Below, in pieces: positions 34,992 through 46,900 of a stretch of DNA of 64,000 bases. Each line of letters begins with the position of its first letter. The stretch's first letter is position 1. A program made the translations under genes and the position numbers. The notes beneath the pieces were generated by a model that saw only the letters and a list, made by a program, of their open reading frames with translations, made no database searches and was not told the DNA's origin. The stretch covers positions 248,001 to 312,000 of the forward strand of contig NZ_CP053833.1 of the NCBI RefSeq assembly GCF_013201935.1. Direction: 5' to 3'. This stretch comes from Arcobacter cloacae. Lineage in GTDB: Bacteria > Campylobacterota > Campylobacteria > Campylobacterales > Arcobacteraceae.

Positions 34992-37900
34992 ATGAAGTTA
35001 ACAATAAAATCAGACAATCAAGTTAAGATTATAGATCTAAACAAGGATTTAGAGTTAAGTGCTGTAAAAGGTGAGCAATATGTGTTTTCTAATGGATTCA
35101 CTAATTATACGCTTAATTTTAAAGACGATCAGCAGACGGTGTCTTTTCAATTTAATGTTGATGGAAAAGTAATAAAGATTGACTTAAAAGGAATAGTACC
35201 TTTTCTTCAAGAAAATTCTTCAGAAATTGAAAATCCTACAGCTATTATTATCAATAAAACTATTAATGAAAAAAATATTGAAAATATTTTACAAAATGAT
35301 GATTTTAATGGTAGTGAAATAATTGATAAATTAGAAGCGTTAATAACTAATCCTGCAAATTTGGGAAAAGATTTAACTTTAATATCAGATTTCCAAACTT
35401 TAATTGAGGCTTTAGATGCAGCAGCTGCTGGAGGAGAACAAGGTGGTAATAATACAAATGGTTCATCTTTTAATTCAATTTTTTCTCCATTAGAAGACTC
35501 ATTAAATGATATAGGTGAAACAGATATATGGGAAAATTTATCTGAATCTATATCAAGTATCCCTGTTGATACTGGTACTCCTGTTGGAACTGTAGCAGAA
35601 GTTACTACAATAGTAAATGTAAAATTGATTCCAGTAAAAACAGCAGTAACTGAGGGTGAAAGTGCAACATATAAAGTAACATTGACAGATGATGCAGGAA
35701 ACCCAGTAATAGCTGTAAAAGATATGGAAGTAACATTTACTTATACATATACAACAGCATCAGGTGATGATATCACAGAAACAGTAAGTGTAACTATCCC
35801 AGCAGGAAGCTCAGAAGCACCAGTAAGTGTAAAAACAATCGATGATGTGTACGCAGAGGGAACAGAAGAGTTTACAATAGAGATAAATACAGTTTCAAAT
35901 CAAGATCAGTTTGAAAATGTAACAGTAGATAAAACACCAGTAGTAACAACAATTACAGATGAGACAGACCCATATACACCAACAGATCCAGATCAACCAA
36001 ATGAAAAAGATAATGTAAATGTAAAACTAGTTGGAGTTGATACAGCAGTAACTGAGGGTGAAAGTGCAACATATAAAGTAACATTGACAGATGATGCAGG
36101 AAACCCAGTAATAGCTGTAAAAGATATGGAAGTAACATTTACTTATACATATACAACAGCATCAGGTGATGATATCACAGAAACAGTAAGTGTAACTATC
36201 CCAGCAGGAAGCTCAGAAGCACCAGTAAGTGTAAAAACAATCGATGATGTGTACGCAGAGGGAACAGAAGAGTTTACAATAGAGATAAATACAGTTTCAA
36301 ATCAAGATCAGTTTGAAAATGTAACAGTAGATAAAACACCAGTAGTAACAACAATTACAGATGAGACAGACCCATATACACCAACAGATCCAGATCAACC
36401 AAATGAAAAAGATAATGTAAATGTAAAACTAGTTGGAGTTGATACAGCAGTAACTGAGGGTGAAAGTGCAACATATAAAGTAACATTGACAGATGATGCA
36501 GGAAACCCAGTAATAGCTGTAAAAGATATGGAAGTAACATTTACTTATACATATACAACAGCATCAGGTGATGATATCACAGAAACAGTAAGTGTAACTA
36601 TCCCAGCAGGAAGCTCAGAAGCACCAGTAAGTGTAAAAACAATCGATGATGTGTACGCAGAGGGAACAGAAGAGTTTACAATAGAGATAAATACAGTTTC
36701 AAATCAAGATCAGTTTGAAAATGTAACAGTAGATAAAACACCAGTAGTAACAACAATTACAGATGAGACAGACCCATATACACCAACAGATCCAGATCAA
36801 CCAAATGAAAAAGATAATGTAAATGTAAAACTAGTTGGAGTTGATACAGCAGTAACTGAGGGTGAAAGTGCAACATATAAAGTAACATTGACAGATGATG
36901 CAGGAAACCCAGTAATAGCTGTAAAAGATATGGAAGTAACATTTACTTATACATATACAACAGCATCAGGTGATGATATCACAGAAACAGTAAGTGTAAC
37001 TATCCCAGCAGGAAGCTCAGAAGCACCAGTAAGTGTAAAAACAATCGATGATGTGTACGCAGAGGGAACAGAAGAGTTTACAATAGAGATAAATACAGTT
37101 TCAAATCAAGATCAGTTTGAAAATGTAACAGTAGATAAAACACCAGTAGTAACAACAATTACAGATGAGACAGACCCATATACACCAACAGATCCAGATC
37201 AACCAAATGAAAAAGATAATGTAAATGTAAAACTAGTTGGAGTTGATACAGCAGTAACTGAGGGTGAAAGTGCAACATATAAAGTAACATTGACAGATGA
37301 TGCAGGAAACCCAGTAATAGCTGTAAAAGATATGGAAGTAACATTTACTTATACATATACAACAGCATCAGGTGATGATATCACAGAAACAGTAAGTGTA
37401 ACTATCCCAGCAGGAAGCTCAGAAGCACCAGTAAGTGTAAAAACAATCGATGATGTGTACGCAGAGGGAACAGAAGAGTTTACAATAGAGATAAATACAG
37501 TTTCAAATCAAGATCAGTTTGAAAATGTAACAGTAGATAAAACACCAGTAGTAACAACAATTACAGATGAGACAGACCCATATACACCAACAGATCCAGA
37601 TCAACCAAATGAAAAAGATAATGTAAATGTAAAACTAGTTGGAGTTGATACAGCAGTAACTGAGGGTGAAAGTGCAACATATAAAGTAACATTGACAGAT
37701 GATGCAGGAAACCCAGTAATAGCTGTAAAAGATATGGAAGTAACATTTACTTATACATATACAACAGCATCAGGTGATGATATCACAGAAACAGTAAGTG
37801 TAACTATCCCAGCAGGAAGCTCAGAAGCACCAGTAAGTGTAAAAACAATCGATGATGTGTACGCAGAGGGAACAGAAGAGTTTACAATAGAGATAAATAC

Positions 37901-40900
37901 AGTTTCAAATCAAGATCAGTTTGAAAATGTAACAGTAGATAAAACACCAGTAGTAACAACAATTACAGATGAGACAGACCCATATACACCAACAGATCCA
38001 GATCAACCAAATGAAAAAGATAATGTAAATGTAAAACTAGTTGGAGTTGATACAGCAGTAACTGAGGGTGAAAGTGCAACATATAAAGTAACATTGACAG
38101 ATGATGCAGGAAACCCAGTAATAGCTGTAAAAGATATGGAAGTAACATTTACTTATACATATACAACAGCATCAGGTGATGATATCACAGAAACAGTAAG
38201 TGTAACTATCCCAGCAGGAAGCTCAGAAGCACCAGTAAGTGTAAAAACAATCGATGATGTGTACGCAGAGGGAACAGAAGAGTTTACAATAGAGATAAAT
38301 ACAGTTTCAAATCAAGATCAGTTTGAAAATGTAACAGTAGATAAAACACCAGTAGTAACAACAATTACAGATGAGACAGACCCATATACACCAACAGATC
38401 CAGATCAACCAAATGAAAAAGATAATGTAAATGTAAAACTAGTTGGAGTTGATACAGCAGTAACTGAGGGTGAAAGTGCAACATATAAAGTAACATTGAC
38501 AGATGATGCAGGAAACCCAGTAATAGCTGTAAAAGATATGGAAGTAACATTTACTTATACATATACAACAGCATCAGGTGATGATATCACAGAAACAGTA
38601 AGTGTAACTATCCCAGCAGGAAGCTCAGAAGCACCAGTAAGTGTAAAAACAATCGATGATGTGTACGCAGAGGGAACAGAAGAGTTTACAATAGAGATAA
38701 ATACAGTTTCAAATCAAGATCAGTTTGAAAATGTAACAGTAGATAAAACACCAGTAGTAACAACAATTACAGATGAGACAGACCCATATACACCAACAGA
38801 TCCAGATCAACCAAATGAAAAAGATAATGTAAATGTAAAACTAGTTGGAGTTGATACAGCAGTAACTGAGGGTGAAAGTGCAACATATAAAGTAACATTG
38901 ACAGATGATGCAGGAAACCCAGTAATAGCTGTAAAAGATATGGAAGTAACATTTACTTATACATATACAACAGCATCAGGTGATGATATCACAGAAACAG
39001 TAAGTGTAACTATCCCAGCAGGAAGCTCAGAAGCACCAGTAAGTGTAAAAACAATCGATGATGTGTACGCAGAGGGAACAGAAGAGTTTACAATAGAGAT
39101 AAATACAGTTTCAAATCAAGATCAGTTTGAAAATGTAACAGTAGATAAAACACCAGTAGTAACAACAATTACAGATGAGACAGACCCATATACACCAACA
39201 GATCCAGATCAACCAAATGAAAAAGATAATGTAAATGTAAAACTAGTTGGAGTTGATACAGCAGTAACTGAGGGTGAAAGTGCAACATATAAAGTAACAT
39301 TGACAGATGATGCAGGAAACCCAGTAATAGCTGTAAAAGATATGGAAGTAACATTTACTTATACATATACAACAGCATCAGGTGATGATATCACAGAAAC
39401 AGTAAGTGTAACTATCCCAGCAGGAAGCTCAGAAGCACCAGTAAGTGTAAAAACAATCGATGATGTGTACGCAGAGGGAACAGAAGAGTTTACAATAGAG
39501 ATAAATACAGTTTCAAATCAAGATCAGTTTGAAAATGTAACAGTAGATAAAACACCAGTAGTAACAACAATTACAGATGAGACAGACCCATATACACCAA
39601 CAGATCCAGATCAACCAAATGAAAAAGATAATGTAAATGTAAAACTAGTTGGAGTTGATACAGCAGTAACTGAGGGTGAAAGTGCAACATATAAAGTAAC
39701 ATTGACAGATGATGCAGGAAACCCAGTAATAGCTGTAAAAGATATGGAAGTAACATTTACTTATACATATACAACAGCATCAGGTGATGATATCACAGAA
39801 ACAGTAAGTGTAACTATCCCAGCAGGAAGCTCAGAAGCACCAGTAAGTGTAAAAACAATCGATGATGTGTACGCAGAGGGAACAGAAGAGTTTACAATAG
39901 AGATAAATACAGTTTCAAATCAAGATCAGTTTGAAAATGTAACAGTAGATAAAACACCAGTAGTAACAACAATTACAGATGAGACAGACCCATATACACC
40001 AACAGATCCAGATCAACCAAATGAAAAAGATAATGTAAATGTAAAACTAGTTGGAGTTGATACAGCAGTAACTGAGGGTGAAAGTGCAACATATAAAGTA
40101 ACATTGACAGATGATGCAGGAAACCCAGTAATAGCTGTAAAAGATATGGAAGTAACATTTACTTATACATATACAACAGCATCAGGTGATGATATCACAG
40201 AAACAGTAAGTGTAACTATCCCAGCAGGAAGCTCAGAAGCACCAGTAAGTGTAAAAACAATCGATGATGTGTACGCAGAGGGAACAGAAGAGTTTACAAT
40301 AGAGATAAATACAGTTTCAAATCAAGATCAGTTTGAAAATGTAACAGTAGATAAAACACCAGTAGTAACAACAATTACAGATGAGACAGACCCATATACA
40401 CCAACAGATCCAGATCAACCAAATGAAAAAGATAATGTAAATGTAAAACTAGTTGGAGTTGATACAGCAGTAACTGAGGGTGAAAGTGCAACATATAAAG
40501 TAACATTGACAGATGATGCAGGAAACCCAGTAATAGCTGTAAAAGATATGGAAGTAACATTTACTTATACATATACAACAGCATCAGGTGATGATATCAC
40601 AGAAACAGTAAGTGTAACTATCCCAGCAGGAAGCTCAGAAGCACCAGTAAGTGTAAAAACAATCGATGATGTGTACGCAGAGGGAACAGAAGAGTTTACA
40701 ATAGAGATAAATACAGTTTCAAATCAAGATCAGTTTGAAAATGTAACAGTAGATAAAACACCAGTAGTAACAACAATTACAGATGAGACAGACCCATATA
40801 CACCAACAGATCCAGATCAACCAAATGAAAAAGATAATGTAAATGTAAAACTAGTTGGAGTTGATACAGCAGTAACTGAGGGTGAAAGTGCAACATATAA

Positions 40901-43900
40901 AGTAACATTGACAGATGATGCAGGAAACCCAGTAATAGCTGTAAAAGATATGGAAGTAACATTTACTTATACATATACAACAGCATCAGGTGATGATATC
41001 ACAGAAACAGTAAGTGTAACTATCCCAGCAGGAAGCTCAGAAGCACCAGTAAGTGTAAAAACAATCGATGATGTGTACGCAGAGGGAACAGAAGAGTTTA
41101 CAATAGAGATAAATACAGTTTCAAATCAAGATCAGTTTGAAAATGTAACAGTAGATAAAACACCAGTAGTAACAACAATTACAGATGAGACAGACCCATA
41201 TACACCAACAGATCCAGATCAACCAAATGAAAAAGATAATGTAAATGTAAAACTAGTTGGAGTTGATACAGCAGTAACTGAGGGTGAAAGTGCAACATAT
41301 AAAGTAACATTGACAGATGATGCAGGAAACCCAGTAATAGCTGTAAAAGATATGGAAGTAACATTTACTTATACATATACAACAGCATCAGGTGATGATA
41401 TCACAGAAACAGTAAGTGTAACTATCCCAGCAGGAAGCTCAGAAGCACCAGTAAGTGTAAAAACAATCGATGATGTGTACGCAGAGGGAACAGAAGAGTT
41501 TACAATAGAGATAAATACAGTTTCAAATCAAGATCAGTTTGAAAATGTAACAGTAGATAAAACACCAGTAGTAACAACAATTACAGATGAGACAGACCCA
41601 TATACACCAACAGATCCAGATCAACCAAATGAAAAAGATAATGTAAATGTAAAACTAGTTGGAGTTGATACAGCAGTAACTGAGGGTGAAAGTGCAACAT
41701 ATAAAGTAACATTGACAGATGATGCAGGAAACCCAGTAATAGCTGTAAAAGATATGGAAGTAACATTTACTTATACATATACAACAGCATCAGGTGATGA
41801 TATCACAGAAACAGTAAGTGTAACTATCCCAGCAGGAAGCTCAGAAGCACCAGTAAGTGTAAAAACAATCGATGATGTGTACGCAGAGGGAACAGAAGAG
41901 TTTACAATAGAGATAAATACAGTTTCAAATCAAGATCAGTTTGAAAATGTAACAGTAGATAAAACACCAGTAGTAACAACAATTACAGATGAGACAGACC
42001 CATATACACCAACAGATCCAGATCAACCAAATGAAAAAGATAATGTAAATGTAAAACTAGTTGGAGTTGATACAGCAGTAACTGAGGGTGAAAGTGCAAC
42101 ATATAAAGTAACATTGACAGATGATGCAGGAAACCCAGTAATAGCTGTAAAAGATATGGAAGTAACATTTACTTATACATATACAACAGCATCAGGTGAT
42201 GATATCACAGAAACAGTAAGTGTAACTATCCCAGCAGGAAGCTCAGAAGCACCAGTAAGTGTAAAAACAATCGATGATGTGTACGCAGAGGGAACAGAAG
42301 AGTTTACAATAGAGATAAATACAGTTTCAAATCAAGATCAGTTTGAAAATGTAACAGTAGATAAAACACCAGTAGTAACAACAATTACAGATGAGACAGA
42401 CCCATATACACCAACAGATCCAGATCAACCAAATGAAAAAGATAATGTAAATGTAAAACTAGTTGGAGTTGATACAGCAGTAACTGAGGGTGAAAGTGCA
42501 ACATATAAAGTAACATTGACAGATGATGCAGGAAACCCAGTAATAGCTGTAAAAGATATGGAAGTAACATTTACTTATACATATACAACAGCATCAGGTG
42601 ATGATATCACAGAAACAGTAAGTGTAACTATCCCAGCAGGAAGCTCAGAAGCACCAGTAAGTGTAAAAACAATCGATGATGTGTACGCAGAGGGAACAGA
42701 AGAGTTTACAATAGAGATAAATACAGTTTCAAATCAAGATCAGTTTGAAAATGTAACAGTAGATAAAACACCAGTAGTAACAACAATTACAGATGAGACA
42801 GACCCATATACACCAACAGATCCAGATCAACCAAATGAAAAAGATAATGTAAATGTAAAACTAGTTGGAGTTGATACAGCAGTAACTGAGGGTGAAAGTG
42901 CAACATATAAAGTAACATTGACAGATGATGCAGGAAACCCAGTAATAGCTGTAAAAGATATGGAAGTAACATTTACTTATACATATACAACAGCATCAGG
43001 TGATGATATCACAGAAACAGTAAGTGTAACTATCCCAGCAGGAAGCTCAGAAGCACCAGTAAGTGTAAAAACAATCGATGATGTGTACGCAGAGGGAACA
43101 GAAGAGTTTACAATAGAGATAAATACAGTTTCAAATCAAGATCAGTTTGAAAATGTAACAGTAGATAAAACACCAGTAGTAACAACAATTACAGATGAGA
43201 CAGACCCATATACACCAACAGATCCAGATCAACCAAATGAAAAAGATAATGTAAATGTAAAACTAGTTGGAGTTGATACAGCAGTAACTGAGGGTGAAAG
43301 TGCAACATATAAAGTAACATTGACAGATGATGCAGGAAACCCAGTAATAGCTGTAAAAGATATGGAAGTAACATTTACTTATACATATACAACAGCATCA
43401 GGTGATGATATCACAGAAACAGTAAGTGTAACTATCCCAGCAGGAAGCTCAGAAGCACCAGTAAGTGTAAAAACAATCGATGATGTGTACGCAGAGGGAA
43501 CAGAAGAGTTTACAATAGAGATAAATACAGTTTCAAATCAAGATCAGTTTGAAAATGTAACAGTAGATAAAACACCAGTAGTAACAACAATTACAGATGA
43601 GACAGACCCATATACACCAACAGATCCAGATCAACCAAATGAAAAAGATAATGTAAATGTAAAACTAGTTGGAGTTGATACAGCAGTAACTGAGGGTGAA
43701 AGTGCAACATATAAAGTAACATTGACAGATGATGCAGGAAACCCAGTAATAGCTGTAAAAGATATGGAAGTAACATTTACTTATACATATACAACAGCAT
43801 CAGGTGATGATATCACAGAAACAGTAAGTGTAACTATCCCAGCAGGAAGCTCAGAAGCACCAGTAAGTGTAAAAACAATCGATGATAATATTTATGAAAT

Positions 43901-46900
43901 ATCAGAGGAGTTTAAAATAGCTATAAATACAGTTTCAAACCAAGATCAGTTTGAAAATGTAACAGTAGATAAAACACCAGTTCTAACTGTAATAAATGAT
44001 GAAGATGATAATAACCCAGATACTCCAGATGATAAAGATGGAGATAAACCAATACTTATAATAACTGGAAGTACAGTTACAGAAATAGATAGTGGAATTT
44101 CTACAGGTGAAAAAGTTATAGGTACTGTTGAAATTAGTATTACAAATGGAAAAGTTTTTGCTGATGATTTAAATATAACATTAAGTACAGGTCAAGTTGT
44201 AACTATTAAAGCAGGTGAAACAACAACTGGACCTATTTATGTTGAAACAAACAGGGTAGATGATTACTATAAACAAGGCACTACAACTTATGACGTATCT
44301 ATTCAAAGTGTGTCAAATCCTAAAATTGATATACCAGAAAAAGCCACAATAACTATAAACGATGATGAAGATCCAATAGGTATTGAAATTACAGCGGTTG
44401 CAACTGCTCCAAAGATTATTGATGTTAATACTGAATTTAATGAATTAACAGGAGTGAAAATTACTGCAACGGATACTGATGGTAATCCAAAAAATATATC
44501 GGTTGTTACAGGTACGAATCATGATGGATTTGGAGTAGAAGGTAAAACTACTGGAAGTGGAGCAAGTTCAGAATTAGGAAATCTTGGAAATGGGAAAAGT
44601 GAAAAATTAATTTTTGAATTTGATAAAGATATTAATTCTTTAGATGTTGCTTTTGCTTGGAGACATAATGGTGAAACAGCAAGAATTACATTTATAAATG
44701 ATGGTAGTATTATAGGGTACGCTGAAGTTAAAGGAGGAGGAACTAATACAAAAGCAAAAGTAAATTACTATACTACAGATGGTGAATTAATAAGAACTGT
44801 TGAAGCACAAGGAGGAACAGATAGAGTAGATTTATCTTATACTTTTGAGTTAGTAAATAATGATGGTAGTTTAGCATCTTTTGATCAAGTAGAGTTTACA
44901 GCACCAAATCATGATGATGATTATTTGATTAATAAAATTGCATATAAAGAAGTTTTAAATCCAGAAATAACAGATATCTCAGCTGATTCTGGAAGTGTAA
45001 CATTTGATATCCAACTTCAATATCCACCACAAGGAAATGCAACAGCTAAGATTGAAGTAAATGGAGTAGTCTATGATAATGTTATTATAAATGCAACAGG
45101 AAGAGCTACTTTAACAGTTGATGGAAATGATTTAGGTGATTTATCTAATGTGGTTATAAAAGTGTTGGAAATAAATGGTGGAAATTATGAAGAAGTAAAT
45201 CTTGTTGAAGAAACTTTTGACTTTACACCAATTCTAAAATCTTCTGATGATAGTATATCTACAAATGAAGATACAACTTATATCTTAAAAGTAAGTGATT
45301 TTGGAGATGTTTCTGTTAATACAAAAGAGTTTAAAATTACTGAGTTACCAGATGCTGAAAGTGGAAAACTTTATTTACTAGTTAAACAAGGTGAAACTAT
45401 AATAGATAAAGAAGGAAATACAAGTCAAGCAACACAAGATACAAAAGTTGAGATTTTTGAAAATCAAATTATAACATTAGCAAATGTTGGTGCGGGGAAA
45501 GTTATATTTGAACCAAAAGCTAATAGTGATATTGATGGAAACTTCAAATTTAAAGTTGGAGATGGAAAAGGTAAGTTTAGTGAAGAATATACAACAGTTA
45601 TTCAAGTAGTTGCAGTTGCTGATGCACCAGCTGCAAGTATTGATGTAACAAAAATTGCTTCTTCAACTACAGAATATAAAGTTGATATTAGTGCAGAATT
45701 AGCTGATAAAGATGGAAGTGAAACATTAAGTGTTAAAATAGCTGGAGTACCTAATGGAGTAACATTATCAAGTGATGTTTATACATTAGTAGATAATGGT
45801 GACAATACATGGACTGTAACAATTCCAGCTGGGATGAAAAGTATTTCAGATTCAATAACAATGAGTGTTCCAGAATCACATGCAACAAATATAATATTAG
45901 AGATAATAGCTAGAGCAACAGAAACTAATAATAATGCAGATGGACAAAATTTTGTAGAAGTTGTAGTAACTGATAAACAAGATGCACCAGTAATAGAAAG
46001 TATTACTGTTAATGTTTCAGAAGAAGGTTTATTAAATGGTATTAAAGATATAGATGGAATTGTAGATACAACAGATGAAACAAAAATAACTGGAACTATA
46101 AAAATTACTGATGCAAATAATGATATAACTAATGTAACATTAGCTGTTCCATCATCAGATTTAAAATCAAATGGTCAATTTATTGTATGGACTTTAAGTA
46201 ATACTGAAAAAGAATTAATTGGAAAAGTTGGAAATACAGAAGTAATTAAAGTTACAATAGATAATAATGGTAAATATTCAGTTGAATTATTAGCACCAGT
46301 TGATCATCCAGAAAATTCTGTAGAAGATATAGTATCACTTGATGTGGGTGTTAAAGTGATTGATTCTTTAGGTAATACTTCAAATGGTAAAATAGTTGTA
46401 AATATTGAAGATGATATGCCAAAAAGTTGTTCAGTAACAAATGAAATTGATATTCAAAAAGATGTAGTAGTTGTTAAAAATCTTCAAGCAGGATTTAAAG
46501 ATTCAGTTTATCATAATGGGACTTCTCAAGTTAAAAATACAAATAATGATAATGATAGTTTAATTGATAAAATTGAATGGGGAACACCAGCTAATTCTAC
46601 TAATGGTCAATCAGGGTATAGCTTAGTTGACAATAGTGCATATACAAATTCAATTGGTACACAAATAGATACAAATGGTGCATTTAAATTAGCAGATTTT
46701 ACTCATCAAAATTGGACAATTAATTCAGGTTCTTCAACTTTAGATAAAACTACAATAACTATGAAAATGGATGTAGTAATAAATGGAAAAGTTGTTAATA
46801 TTGAATTTGATGTATTACTTGACCATACAGAAACACCAAATACAAGTGATCCAATAGCTTCAAGAGATATTATTACATTACCTGAAAATGATATTACTAT

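Noticed and set aside
35953-43776. Twenty identical 61-codon minus-strand open frames spaced 402 bp apart
   Set aside because: They are antisense shadows of the adhesin repeats, Leu/His-rich and without ribosome sites.
35613-44054. Tandem repeats as a possible CRISPR or satellite array
   Set aside because: The units are 402 bp, contiguous, in frame and code for Ig-like domains; there are no spacers.
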